From positions 246,936 through 310,935 of the forward strand of contig NZ_JADQDR010000007.1 in the NCBI RefSeq assembly GCF_015694705.1: DNA of 64,000 bases, read 5' to 3'. The position numbers and the translations under genes are program-made. Source of the stretch: Pontibacter rufus. GTDB taxonomy: Bacteria; Bacteroidota; Bacteroidia; Cytophagales; Hymenobacteraceae. Below are positions 46,597 through 54,950 of the stretch, piece by piece (positions within the stretch are counted from its first letter, which is position 1; the number at the start of each line of letters is the position of its first letter). The notes beneath the pieces are model-generated. The model did no database searches. It had not been told where the DNA came from and saw nothing but the letters and a program-made list of their open reading frames with translations.

Positions 46597-47259
46597 TTAC
46601 CAGTCTATGGGCTTTTCTCCGTGCGCTTCGAGGTATTGGTTGGCTTTGCTGAAATGGCGTGTTCCGAAGAAGCCGCGGTCGGCAGCAAAGGGCGAAGGGT
46701 GCGCCGCTTTCAGCACCAGGTGCTTGCTTTCGTCTATAAAAGCACCTTTTTTCTGCGCGTAAGCGCCCCAGAGCATAAAAACCACGTGCTCCTTCAGGTC
46801 GTTCACTTTCTGCACTACGGCATCCGTAAACTCTTCCCAACCCTTTTTCTGGTGCGAGCCTGCGTCGCCGGCTCTTACCGTTAAGGTAGCATTCAGCAAC
46901 AGTACGCCCTGCGCCGCCCAACGCTCCAGGTTGCCGGTGGCCGGCATGTCTTTGCCCAAATCGCTCTTAATCTCCTTAAAAATATTCAGCAGCGACGGCG
47001 GGATGCGCGTCTGGTCGCTTACAGAAAAAGCCAGTCCGTTTGCCTGGTTTGGCCCGTGGTAGGGGTCCTGCCCCAGTATCACCACCTTCACCTTATCGAA
47101 GGGGCACAACAGAAAGGCATTAAACATTTGGCTGCCCGCCGGATAAACTTTTTGGGAGGCGTATTCGTCTTTAACAAAGGATACAAGCTTTTTGAAATAA
47201 GGCTTTTCGAATTCATCTTGTAGCACTTTTTGCCAGCTTTCTTCTATCTTTACAGTCAT
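46597..47259 (-). CDS. ung: Uracil-DNA glycosylase, family 1
   Basis: A 220-residue base-excision repair enzyme. The catalytic water-activating motif is VILGQDPYHGPNQANGLAFSV. The uracil-binding LLLNATLTV and the Leu-loop HPSPFAADRGFFG follow. The start at 47259 (MTVKIEESW) matches the family length; the open frame runs further upstream without similarity. It is divergent from apaG, with 92 bp between. Confidence 0.95.
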   Translation of the reverse strand: MTVKIEESWQKVLQDEFEKPYFKKLVSFVKDEYASQKVYPAGSQMFNAFLLCPFDKVKVVILGQDPYHGPNQANGLAFSVSDQTRIPPSLLNIFKEIKSDLGKDMPATGNLERWAAQGVLLLNATLTVRAGDAGSHQKKGWEEFTDAVVQKVNDLKEHVVFMLWGAYAQKKGAFIDESKHLVLKAAHPSPFAADRGFFGTRHFSKANQYLEAHGEKPIDW

Positions 47260-47351
47260 GGGTAAGGGGTCAGGAAGGTGAGTTGCAAATAAGGGAATAC
47301 ATCGCCACGTTGCAAACCTATGGTTCCTCCTTATACATAAAACGCTGAGAC

Positions 47352-47738
47352 ATGGATACAAAAACAACTGAAGGTGTAAAAGTTACGGTTACCACCAACT
47401 ACCTGCCCGACTACTCGAGCCCGGTACAGCAGCACTTTGTTTTTGCCTATAAGATAAAGATAGAGAACAACAGCGATTTCACTGTAAAGCTCCTGCGCCG
47501 CCACTGGTACATCCACGACTCTACAGGCGTAGTGCGCGAAGTGGAGGGCGAAGGCGTGGTTGGCCAGCAGCCTTCACTGGAGCCCGGCGAATCGCATGAA
47601 TACGTGTCGGGTTGCAACCTGAAGACGGGGGTAGGCAAAATGCGCGGCACTTACCTGATGGAGCGCCTCGTGGACGGCAAGCAGTTTAACGCCACCATCC
47701 CGGAGTTTACGCTAATCGTACCGTATAAGCTTAACTGA
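47352..47738 (+). CDS. apaG: ApaG domain protein
   Basis: A 128-residue single-domain (DUF525) fibronectin-III-like protein. The family blocks YKIKIENNSDFTVKLLRRHWYIHDSTG, GVVGQQPSLEPGESHEYVSG and MRGTYLME are all present. ApaG is associated with Co2+/Mg2+ efflux and Ap4A metabolism in enterobacteria, but its biochemical role is unclear. Confidence 0.92.
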   Translation: MDTKTTEGVKVTVTTNYLPDYSSPVQQHFVFAYKIKIENNSDFTVKLLRRHWYIHDSTGVVREVEGEGVVGQQPSLEPGESHEYVSGCNLKTGVGKMRGTYLMERLVDGKQFNATIPEFTLIVPYKLN

Positions 47739-47794
47739 TTTGAAGACAGCTTTTGTGCTAATAGTTGATACTTCGCATTCATCCTGCACCTGAA

Positions 47795-47855
47795 TCAGAC
47801 ACTTGCAGGAGCCCCCGAAATGCTACGGGGCAGGTGCGCACGCTGCGAGGTCTTC
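47795..47855. repeat. Dispersed repeat copy 1
   Basis: TCAGACACTTGCAGGAG ... GTGCGCACGCTGCGAGGTCTT. Its two ends match the repeat present twice at 50651-50945, with a 20-bp insertion in the middle. No coding content. Confidence 0.55.
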
Positions 47856-47992
47856 TATACTTTATAAATCATGATGCGCCGCCGGAATGAAGTATAAGTC
47901 ATTCCTGATAAGCATGCGTGCTTTAAGCCATTTGTCTTTTGTTAGACTTTCCTTTCCCGCTTGCAAATCTTTAATTCACTGATTCGTTCCCT

Positions 47993-48778
47993 GTGTCCTC
48001 CTTCAGATTAGCCGTAGATTTCCTGCTGTACCGCCTGCGTGCGTTTAAGCTCCATGGCGTCCACTCCCCTTTCATTTTCGACTTATACCACAACGTTATC
48101 CGGCACAACGGCTTTTTTGCAGCCTACAAGCGCGTAGAAGATCTGCGCATACAGTTATTGCAAGACCAGCGCGCGCTGCAGGTTACCGATTATGGCGCCG
48201 GCTCCAGAGCCGGCCAAAAACGCACCCGTAAAATAAAGGATATAGCACACACCTCGGCAAAGCCAGCCAAGTATGGGCAGCTGCTGTTCCGGCTGGTTAA
48301 CCGTTTTCAGCCGGCCGTTATTTTTGATTTGGGAACCTCGCTCGGCATTACGACTGCTTACCTGGCCGAAGCGAGACAACAGGCGCAGGTTTATACTTTT
48401 GAGGGCTGCCCCAATATTGCGCAGGAGGCAAAAAGAAATTTTCAACAGCTGGGGCTGCAGCATATCAGCATAGTACAGGGCAACCTGGATGATACGCTTG
48501 CGGGGCAACTGCAAACGGTAAACACGCTGGACTTCGCCTTCTTTGATGGCAACCACCGCTACGAACCTACCCTGCGCTACTTTAATGCCTGCCTGGCCAA
48601 ACATCATGAAAACAGCGTTTTTGTAGTTGATGATATCTACTGGTCCGGGGAGATGAAGCGGGCCTGGCGGCAAATTAAAAAGCACCCGCAAGTGCGCCAA
48701 ACGGTGGATTTATACTTTGTCGGACTCGTCTTTTTCCGCAGCACACAACCTGAAGAGCATTTTACTTTATACTTTTAA
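47993..48778 (+). CDS. Class I SAM-dependent methyltransferase
   Basis: A 261-residue protein with a GTG start. The SAM-binding motif is VIFDLGTSLGITTAYLAEA, followed by VYTFEGCPNIAQEAKRNF and DFAFFDGNHRYEPTLRYF. This is the O-methyltransferase-like class close to Methyltransf_24. The N-terminus has a basic stretch (RAFKLHGVHSPFIFDLY) typical of Bacteroidota homologues. The substrate is unknown. Confidence 0.82.
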   Translation: MSSFRLAVDFLLYRLRAFKLHGVHSPFIFDLYHNVIRHNGFFAAYKRVEDLRIQLLQDQRALQVTDYGAGSRAGQKRTRKIKDIAHTSAKPAKYGQLLFRLVNRFQPAVIFDLGTSLGITTAYLAEARQQAQVYTFEGCPNIAQEAKRNFQQLGLQHISIVQGNLDDTLAGQLQTVNTLDFAFFDGNHRYEPTLRYFNACLAKHHENSVFVVDDIYWSGEMKRAWRQIKKHPQVRQTVDLYFVGLVFFRSTQPEEHFTLYF

Positions 48779-48868
48779 CAGCACCCGCTATAGGCCAGCT
48801 GTAGGGTTGCCAGGCCGCAACACAGCGTAGCTATTATACAGACGCAGGCTATACGTGCCGGAAAATCA

Positions 48869-49639
48869 TCAGTCGTTTTCTGCTATTACGGGGCTTTCCC
48901 AGCCATCATACTCCCCATTGTGCTGCTGCGCCAGCCGGAACAGCTCCATGGTTACTTCATTTATTGTTTCGTCGTCAGCTTTATTCTGCCTTGAGATCAC
49001 CAGCTTTTGCGGGTAAACTTCTTCCTTGGGCTCTTCTTCTGCCAGCTCAAGCGTATAATTCTGCGCTGTGAGCGCCTGCAGCACAGCCGCCCTGTCGGTG
49101 GCTGTTTTAAAGTATAGCCAGTGCGTGATTTTGCGCGGCACATAGGCCTGATCGCCCTGCTCTTCCAGTTGTTGCATCAGGCGGGTGTTCTGAATGCGCT
49201 GCATACTTTCGTCGTCCGGGTAGAGCAACTCAAAGTATATTTCCCAGTCTTTGTCTTCCGTGGCCTGCGACACGAGCAGGTACTGCGGAAATTTCTGTTT
49301 CACGGCCTCCACACAGCCCTCAAGCTGCAACACCTGTTCACTGTAAAAGTACAGGCCCCGCTTGCCGCTGTGCAGGGTCTTGCCCACAAAAAGAGCTCCC
49401 AGTTTTTCCTCAAGCAACTGCACCACCGCGTCTTCAATCTTCTCCAGCATTTCCCATTCCTCTGCCTCCGGAAAACCAGTCTCATCGGTGGTGCGCAGAG
49501 CCGCGGCTACCTCAATCAGGTTTGGTTTTGCAGCTACAGGCGCAATTTCTGCCAGGGTCAGATCCACGCTTACAAAGGCGGGCTGATCCTCGATATGGCA
49601 AAAGTATACTTCCCAGGCCGGGCTGTAATCATCGTTCAT
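48869..49639 (-). CDS. DUF695 protein with RraB-like C-terminal domain
   Basis: A 256-residue cytoplasmic protein. The N-terminal DUF695-type domain starts AWEVYFCHIEDQPAFVSVDL. The C-terminal half, with THWLYFKTATDRAAVLQAL, resembles the RNase E inhibitor RraB fold. The start used is MNDDYSPAW at 49639; the longer frame from 49693 adds a non-conserved stretch. Function unknown. Confidence 0.72.
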   Translation of the reverse strand: MNDDYSPAWEVYFCHIEDQPAFVSVDLTLAEIAPVAAKPNLIEVAAALRTTDETGFPEAEEWEMLEKIEDAVVQLLEEKLGALFVGKTLHSGKRGLYFYSEQVLQLEGCVEAVKQKFPQYLLVSQATEDKDWEIYFELLYPDDESMQRIQNTRLMQQLEEQGDQAYVPRKITHWLYFKTATDRAAVLQALTAQNYTLELAEEEPKEEVYPQKLVISRQNKADDETINEVTMELFRLAQQHNGEYDGWESPVIAEND

Positions 49640-49723
49640 ATTTATACTTACGCACCTGATTAAAAAGTGTACAGCAGCCGGAATATCAGACAATACCGGA
49701 TGTCATTTTATACATTTTATACT

Positions 49724-50533
49724 TTAGCTGATGGCCTGGCGAATGCGCACCAGCTTTTGCAGGAGGCTTTCCAGTTGATCAAGCGGCAGCATGTTGGCTC
49801 CGTCTGACTTGGCAAAGCCGGGCTGCGGATGCGTTTCGATAAACAGGCCATCGGCCCCAACAGCAATGGCAGCTTTGGCAATAGTTTCGATGAGCGCCGG
49901 TTTGCCACCCGTTATGCCGGAGCTTTGATTGGGCTGCTGCAGCGAATGCGTTACGTCCATGACCACCGGCACTTTGTTCGACTGCATCTCGGGTAGGTTA
50001 CGGAAATCCACCACCATATCAGAGTAGCCGAAGCTGTTACCGCGGTCGGTAAGTATAACTTTCTCGTTGCCGGATTCGCGCACCTTTTCCACGGCAAAGC
50101 GCATGGCCTGCCCCGACAAAAACTGTCCTTTCTTGATGTTGATGACCTTGCCTGTTTCGGCAGCAGCCACCAGCAGATCTGTCTGGCGGCACAGGAATGC
50201 CGGAATCTGCAGCACATCCACGTATTCGGCAGCCATGGCCGCTTCGGTTGTTTCGTGTATATCGGTTACCGTGGGCACATCAAACGTCTGGCTTACCTTT
50301 TGCAGGATGCGCAGCGCTTTTTCATCGCCGATGCCGGTAAACGAATCCAGGCGCGAGCGGTTGGCTTTGCGGTAAGAGCCTTTAAAAATCCACGGAATCT
50401 GCAGTTTGTCGGTAATGGTTTTCAGACGTTCGGCAATCTGCATGGCCATTTCTTCGCCTTCGATGGCGCAGGGTCCGGCCATCAGAAAAAAGTTACCCGA
50501 ATCGGTATACTTCAGTTTCGGTATCTCAAACAT
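49724..50533 (-). CDS. kdsA: 3-deoxy-8-phosphooctulonate synthase
   Basis: A 269-residue enzyme joining PEP and arabinose-5-phosphate to Kdo-8-P for LPS. FLMAGPCAIEGEE carries the Cys of the metal-dependent class (class II) instead of the Asn of the E. coli enzyme. FKGSYRKANRSRLDSFTGIG and the C-terminal FIETHPQPGFAKSDG are conserved. Length standard. Confidence 0.94.
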   Translation of the reverse strand: MFEIPKLKYTDSGNFFLMAGPCAIEGEEMAMQIAERLKTITDKLQIPWIFKGSYRKANRSRLDSFTGIGDEKALRILQKVSQTFDVPTVTDIHETTEAAMAAEYVDVLQIPAFLCRQTDLLVAAAETGKVINIKKGQFLSGQAMRFAVEKVRESGNEKVILTDRGNSFGYSDMVVDFRNLPEMQSNKVPVVMDVTHSLQQPNQSSGITGGKPALIETIAKAAIAVGADGLFIETHPQPGFAKSDGANMLPLDQLESLLQKLVRIRQAIS

Positions 50534-50650
50534 ATCATTTTATACTTAGGTGGATGCCTTGCGGCGCTGTAAAGATAGGCAGGATGAATTACGAATTCCG
50601 AATTAGGAGTTACGAATTATGAATTGTTGAAGAAGTACATAGAATATCAA

Positions 50651-50689
50651 AAGACCTCGCAGCGCACGCAACTCCTGCGAGTGTCTGAA
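50651..50689. repeat. Dispersed repeat copy 2 (left arm)
   Basis: A 39-bp unit starting AAGACCTCGCAGCG and ending GTGTCTGAA. It pairs with 50907-50945 as an inverted copy at 34 of 39 positions. Confidence 0.6.
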
Positions 50690-50761
50690 ACACTATTTTC
50701 AGATCAAATGATTACCAGAGAGTATGAATCTTAAACGCACTTGCCATAGTTGCTTTTATCG

Positions 50762-50832
50762 GCTGGTGCGAGCTTGCAGCTCGTTCTTCTATATCTTCAG
50801 GAAAAAGATACGAGCTGCAAGCTCGCACCAGC
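50762..50832. repeat. REP-like inverted repeat, 23-bp perfect arms
   Basis: GCTGGTGCGAGCTTGCAGC (first 19 of 23 bases) at 50762 is the exact inverse of 50810-50832, with a 25-bp AT-rich spacer. It sits inside the larger inverted pair 50651/50907, giving a nested structure downstream of a methyltransferase gene. Confidence 0.7.
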
Positions 50833-50906
50833 AGTAAGCGGTATATTGTACTTCTGAAATTAGAAATAGCTTATACCTGCTCATACTGAAATCCCGGACA
50901 TCCTGC

Positions 50907-50945
50907 TTCAGACACTCGCAGGAACTGCGCACGCTGCAAGGTCTT
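50907..50945. repeat. Dispersed repeat copy 3 (right arm)
   Basis: The inverted partner of 50651-50689. It ends 4 bp before the stop codon of the leftward methyltransferase gene, so it may also act at the 3' end of that transcript. Confidence 0.6.
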
Positions 50946-50948
50946 GGC

Positions 50949-51539
50949 TTAACTTCGCGCTTCCAGAAGTATAAACAGCTCTTTCCCCTGCCGCGGTTTA
51001 ATGGAGTTGTATGCCGTTTCGAAATGCAGGAAATCGAAGTATGGCGCAAAGTAATCCCGGTATTCGGCACGGGTACCGCCAAACGGAGGCCCCTCCTGTC
51101 CGAAAGAGGTATCAAACAACAAACCCATCAGCTTGCCGCCCGGCGCCAGCAGTTCAGCACACTTGGCAGCATAAGCAGCACGCAACTGCGGCGGCAGGGC
51201 GCAGAAAAAAGTTTGCTCCACTATCAAATCATACGTGCCCGTCAGGCTGAAAAAATCCTGGTGCAGCAAATGTTCTTTCGGGAAAGCAGGCACACGCGCC
51301 GCAAAATGCTGCAGCGGCGCGCGTGCCACGTCGGCCACGTACACCTGGCTGAATCCTAAGGCATAAAGATACTCCGCCTCGTAGGCGTTGCCGCAGCCCG
51401 GAATAAGTATACGGAGCGATTTATCAGGCAGCTGGTCAAAATAATTCTTCAGGGGAGGCGTTATAGCACCGGCATCCCAGCCGGTTTTATTTTCCTGATA
51501 CCGCTGCTGCCAGTAATTTGCATCTAAATCTTGGTTCAT
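50949..51539 (-). CDS. SAM-dependent methyltransferase, TPMT-like
   Basis: A 196-residue protein similar to thiopurine S-methyltransferase-type enzymes: NYWQQRYQENKTGWDAGAITPP at the N-terminus, SAM motif ILIPGCGNAYEAEYLYALGF, then EQTFFCALPPQLR. It may methylate thiol, selenium or tellurium compounds. The start at 51539 (MNQDLDANYW) fits the family. Confidence 0.82.
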   Translation of the reverse strand: MNQDLDANYWQQRYQENKTGWDAGAITPPLKNYFDQLPDKSLRILIPGCGNAYEAEYLYALGFSQVYVADVARAPLQHFAARVPAFPKEHLLHQDFFSLTGTYDLIVEQTFFCALPPQLRAAYAAKCAELLAPGGKLMGLLFDTSFGQEGPPFGGTRAEYRDYFAPYFDFLHFETAYNSIKPRQGKELFILLEARS

Positions 51540-51566
51540 ACTTCTGCAATTATAAATCAAAAGTCT

Positions 51567-51574
51567 TATATTTG
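51567..51574 (+). promoter_or_regulatory. Candidate -7 promoter box
   Basis: TATATTTG fits TAnnTTTG, 83 bp ahead of the coiled-coil gene. Confidence 0.35.
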
Positions 51575-51657
51575 ATTCGTACGCATCCGCTCATTAAACG
51601 ACTTATTATTAAAATGCCTTTATTTACGGCAGCAAGAAACCATTAACCCTTAACCTT

Positions 51658-52599
51658 ATGCCAGCAAACTCTCCTGAAAACCGAAGTAACCGCAAAATTT
51701 TAATCGGAGGCCTGATATTGGTACTTCTCAGCATCAACGGTATCCTGTTTTACATGAATTACCAGAAGAAGGAGAAAACCGAGGAGCAAGCCGAGGTTAT
51801 CCGTGTAAAAAACAGCGAGCTGGAGAACCAGATTAACGTATACGAAGCCCTGAAAGCTGATTTTGAGCGCCAAAGCCAGGAACTGCAAGCCATGGGACTA
51901 GAAAACGATTCGCTGGAAACCAAGATTGCGGCCATCTCTGCTGACCTGGACGAACTGCGCGGCTTCCGGAACAAAAGCTACAGCCTGGCAGACCAGCGCC
52001 GTTTCCGTGACAGAGCCAAAGCCTTTGAAGCACAGCTAAAAGAAAAAGATGAGCAGATTGCAGCACTGAAGCAGGACAACGAGGCGCTTACGTCCGAGAA
52101 CACCACTTTAAAGACAACGCAAACCTCACTTTCGGATAGCCTGAGCACCGTTAAAAGCACGAACAAGGTGCTGTCTGATAAAGTGAAAGTCGCATCGAGG
52201 CTGGAGGCGCAGAACCTGAGCGTAAACATTATCAACAGCCGGGGCAAGGCCAAAGACGACAACGACAATGAGTTCCGGGCAAAGCGCGTTGATAAAATCC
52301 GGGTGGTATTTAACTTAGCGAAGAATGATGTAGCAACACAAGAGCCTAAAACAGTATACATGCGCCTGATAGAACCCGATGGTGCTGCGCTGTACAACCT
52401 GTCTACGGGTTCCGGCAGTTTCGAGATAGACGGCGAGAACATGTACTATACTGCCAAACGCGATTTTGTTTTCGACAACACACAGCAGCAGCTAAGCTTC
52501 GTGTATGACAAGGATGCCGCTTACAAAAAAGGGGAGCATACCATAGAACTGTACACCGATGGTTTTTTAATTGGCAAAACCACCTTTACGCTGAAATAA
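51658..52599 (+). CDS. Single-pass membrane protein with long coiled coil
   Basis: A 313-residue protein. One N-terminal helix (ILIGGLILVLLSINGILFYM) is followed by a coiled coil of about 140 residues (from QKKEKTEEQAEVIR through KVLSDKVKVAS). A C-terminal beta domain (KIRVVFNLAKNDVATQE) comes last. The layout suggests an inner-membrane anchor with a periplasmic spacer, as in cell-envelope or chromosome-tethering proteins. No specific family is recognised. Confidence 0.75.
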   Translation: MPANSPENRSNRKILIGGLILVLLSINGILFYMNYQKKEKTEEQAEVIRVKNSELENQINVYEALKADFERQSQELQAMGLENDSLETKIAAISADLDELRGFRNKSYSLADQRRFRDRAKAFEAQLKEKDEQIAALKQDNEALTSENTTLKTTQTSLSDSLSTVKSTNKVLSDKVKVASRLEAQNLSVNIINSRGKAKDDNDNEFRAKRVDKIRVVFNLAKNDVATQEPKTVYMRLIEPDGAALYNLSTGSGSFEIDGENMYYTAKRDFVFDNTQQQLSFVYDKDAAYKKGEHTIELYTDGFLIGKTTFTLK

Positions 52600-52620
52600 T
52601 AAAATCCGGTTTATACTTGT

Positions 52621-52651
52621 AAAATCCCCTGCTTGCCGGCAGGGGATTTTT
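52621..52651 (+). terminator. Rho-independent terminator
   Basis: AAAATCCCCTGC / GCAGGGGATTTTT, 22 bp after the coiled-coil gene stop. Confidence 0.85.
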
Positions 52652-52659
52652 CTATACCC

Positions 52660-52985
52660 CTACGCCTGCCACCCGCATTAGGAGCATAAGCTGCCAGCAC
52701 TTCAAAATCAGGAAACTTAAACAGGTTCATACGGCCCCGGCGTTTTGCTTGGTGAAGGGATAAAGTGCGGCTTTGCTATCTGCAACATCGAAGCAGGATA
52801 TGTAAACGGCCGGACCGCCTTCAGCAATATATTTGAGGATACCGGGATTGTTTTCGCTCATGCTGAAGAAGGCGATTTCCCAGGTCAGGCCTTCGCTTTG
52901 GCGTAAACCAGGTCATCGGCAGCTGCAGCATGGCATAGTCCTCCTTGTTCACGCTCTTCGGGATAACGGCTCTTGTCAGCGCCAG
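52660..52985 (-). pseudogene. Decayed gene fragment, frameshifted
   Basis: On the minus strand, protein-like pieces appear in successive frames: GELALTRAVIPKSVNKEDYA, then EGLTWEIAFFSMSENNPGI and EGGPAVYISCFDVADSKAAL, then NLFKFPDFEVLAAYAPNAGG. They are in order but need at least two frame changes and have no start codon. Composition is host-like. I do not recognise the family. Confidence 0.5.
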
Positions 52986-53110
52986 TTCCCCTAAATTATG
53001 GGCTATACTTGCCCTCTACAAGCGCGTTTAGCTGTGTAGAGCAGCTTAATGGGTGGTGAAAGGTACTTCGGGCAATTTGCTTTGCGCGTGGCGGAAGGCC
53101 GCAACAAAAA

Positions 53111-53138
53111 GGCCGCAACAAGTATACTTGCTGCGGCC
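53111..53138 (-). terminator. Terminator of tRNA-Cys
   Basis: GGCCGCA / TGCGGCC stem whose inner part, CAAGTATACTTG, is itself palindromic. It starts directly beyond the tRNA 3' CCA on the minus strand and runs into TTTTTG. Confidence 0.8.
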
Positions 53139-53212
53139 TGGAGGTAACGAGCGGATTCGAACCGCTGTAGCAGCTTTTGCAGAGCTGAGCCTAGCCACTC
53201 GGCCACGTTACC
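53139..53212 (-). tRNA. tRNA-Cys (GCA)
   Basis: Acceptor stem GGTAACG / CGTTACC. The anticodon stem CAGCT / AGCTG holds loop CTGCAAA, giving anticodon GCA. The T arm is GCGGTTCGAATCCGC. Discriminator base U73 is the known cysteine identity base, and CCA is encoded. Confidence 0.95.
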
Positions 53213-53433
53213 GTGAATGGGAGTGCAAATATACGCAGAGAAATAGAGTTGGCAAACATTAGGGAGTTATTTTTAAGAGGAAGTACAGAAGCTTTGCCTA
53301 TGCGTATTACTACCTGCTCCCAAAGCCAGAGCTGTTTAATTTCTACTAAAATGCTGTCAGAAGGGCGTCGTATGGAGGCTATTTGTTAACATTACTTTTG
53401 AAAAGGGAGCGTATAGAAGTCCAAATTGTTATC

Positions 53434-53478
53434 TTTGTCTAATAATAAACGTAAAAATTACGTTTATTATTAGACAAA
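53434..53478. promoter_or_regulatory. Perfect 21-bp inverted repeat over the GH43 promoter
   Basis: Left arm begins TTTGTCTAATAATAAACG (53434-53454); the right arm (53458-53478) is its exact reverse complement after an AAA spacer. It ends 32 bp before the GH43 start. A TATCTTTG promoter-like box at 53430-53437 runs into the left arm, so the repeat covers the likely transcription start. It may be an operator or a hairpin in the 5' leader. Confidence 0.6.
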
Positions 53479-53510
53479 TCAGATCAACCAGGCCATTCTG
53501 TTTAGATACT

Positions 53511-54563
53511 ATGAACGCCATCAGACACCTTAAATTTATACTTGCAGTGATGCTCCTTTTCAGCGGATGTGCAGGTAATATACAAAAAACCGGAAAAAAC
53601 CAGTTCAACAATCCCCTGGCTTTGCAAAGGGCAGATCCGCATGTGTGGAAAGCGGCTGATGGCACTTACTACTTTGTTGCCACCGTGCCTGAGTACGACC
53701 GCATTGAGATACGCAAGTCAAAAACTATTAACGGCATAAAAGAGGCGCAACCGGTAGTAGTATGGCGCAAGCACGATACAGGTCCGATGGGCAACCACAT
53801 CTGGGCTCCCGAGCTGCACCGGATCGATGGAAAATGGTACATCTATTTTGCAGCTGGCGCTGCCGAGGACAAATGGGCAATACGCAAGTATGCCTTGTCA
53901 AACCCGTCGGAAGATCCGACAAAAGGTGAATGGACGGAGGAGGGTGAGATTGTGAGCAAACGAAATGAGTTCACCCTCGATGCCACGACCTTTGAACATA
54001 AAGGCCAGCGCTATATGATATGGGTAGACAGGGCATCTGACAAGGAGGTGAACACAGGCCTATATATCGCAGAAATGACCAGCCCGACCACCCTCGCTGA
54101 CAAACAGGTGGTAATTTCACGCCCTGAATATGCGTGGGAAAGGCAAGGTCATAACGTGAACGAGGCCCCGGCAGTACTTATCCGCAACGGAAAAGTGTTT
54201 GTGACTTTCTCGGCCAGTGCCACAGATGCCAACTATGCCATCGGGTTGCTCTGGGCTGATGAGAATGCCGACCTTCTCGATCCTGCCTCCTGGCACAAAT
54301 TACCAGAACCGGTTTTCTACACCAACGAAGCACTTAAACGTTTCGGCCCCGGGCACAACAGCTTTACAGTGGCGGAAGATGGCAAGACTGATGTAATGAT
54401 TTATCACGCCCGTGATTACAAAGAGATTGAGGGTGAACCGCTATACGACCCAAACCGCCATACCCGTGCCCGGGTTCTGAGATGGACCAAGGATGGCATG
54501 CCTGATTTTGGTCAGGATCTGGACGACAACGAAGTGGGATTGAAAAAGACGAAGAAACAATAA
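53511..54563 (+). CDS. GH43 family glycosidase, lipoprotein
   Basis: A 350-residue five-bladed propeller hydrolase. The N-terminus LAVMLLFSGC is a lipobox. Catalytic positions are seen in RADPHVWKA (general base Asp), FTLDATTFEH (pKa-tuning Asp) and VNEAPAVLI (general acid Glu). GH43 enzymes remove arabinose or xylose side chains. It probably acts at the cell surface or in the periplasm on plant polysaccharide. It is alone, without SusC/D partners. The inverted repeat just upstream suggests sugar-responsive control. Confidence 0.87.
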   Translation: MNAIRHLKFILAVMLLFSGCAGNIQKTGKNQFNNPLALQRADPHVWKAADGTYYFVATVPEYDRIEIRKSKTINGIKEAQPVVVWRKHDTGPMGNHIWAPELHRIDGKWYIYFAAGAAEDKWAIRKYALSNPSEDPTKGEWTEEGEIVSKRNEFTLDATTFEHKGQRYMIWVDRASDKEVNTGLYIAEMTSPTTLADKQVVISRPEYAWERQGHNVNEAPAVLIRNGKVFVTFSASATDANYAIGLLWADENADLLDPASWHKLPEPVFYTNEALKRFGPGHNSFTVAEDGKTDVMIYHARDYKEIEGEPLYDPNRHTRARVLRWTKDGMPDFGQDLDDNEVGLKKTKKQ

Positions 54564-54728
54564 TCCGACAGCTATCTGGTATACCCTACCAGAAACAAAA
54601 CAGGTCCTTTCCTGATGGAATAAAGCGTTTAAAAGCTATTGAAGAAAGTAAAACACTTTCTTTCTGACACTTTACTTTTCCTGTTGTAGAGTTTGTTTTC
54701 TGGAGCAATCGTCAGGTTGCGACAAATA
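54564..54728. other. Gap between GH43 gene and its terminator
   Basis: No gene or RNA recognised; AT-rich. Confidence 0.3.
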
Positions 54729-54766
54729 AAAAAGGTCTCGGAGAATAAGTTCTTTGAGACCTTTTT
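54729..54766. terminator. Terminator between GH43 and the cassette array
   Basis: AAAAAGGTCTC / GAGACCTTTTT with a 16-nt loop. It can act in both directions, separating the plus-strand GH43 gene from the minus-strand array. Confidence 0.75.
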
Positions 54767-54893
54767 ATTTAATGGTCTGGCTTTTCTTTCAACACAAGTG
54801 TATTGCTGTTAACGGTTTTGCTATAACCTGTGGCTGTTTTAGAACCACTTCACTGTCCGCCCTAAATGAAGATAGTGAATAGAAGAAAAGTAT

Positions 54894-54939
54894 CCGTCAG
54901 CTATAAACCAGTCGTATCTTATAGCCTCGTGTTAGTGGC
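54894..54939 (-). repeat. attC-like site of cassette 14 (distal end)
   Basis: GTTAGTGGC at 54931-54939, with arms GCTATAA / TTATAGC (54900-54906, 54919-54925). The outer left box is lost; this is the far end of the array. Confidence 0.55.
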
Positions 54940-54950
54940 AGTCTTTTTAT

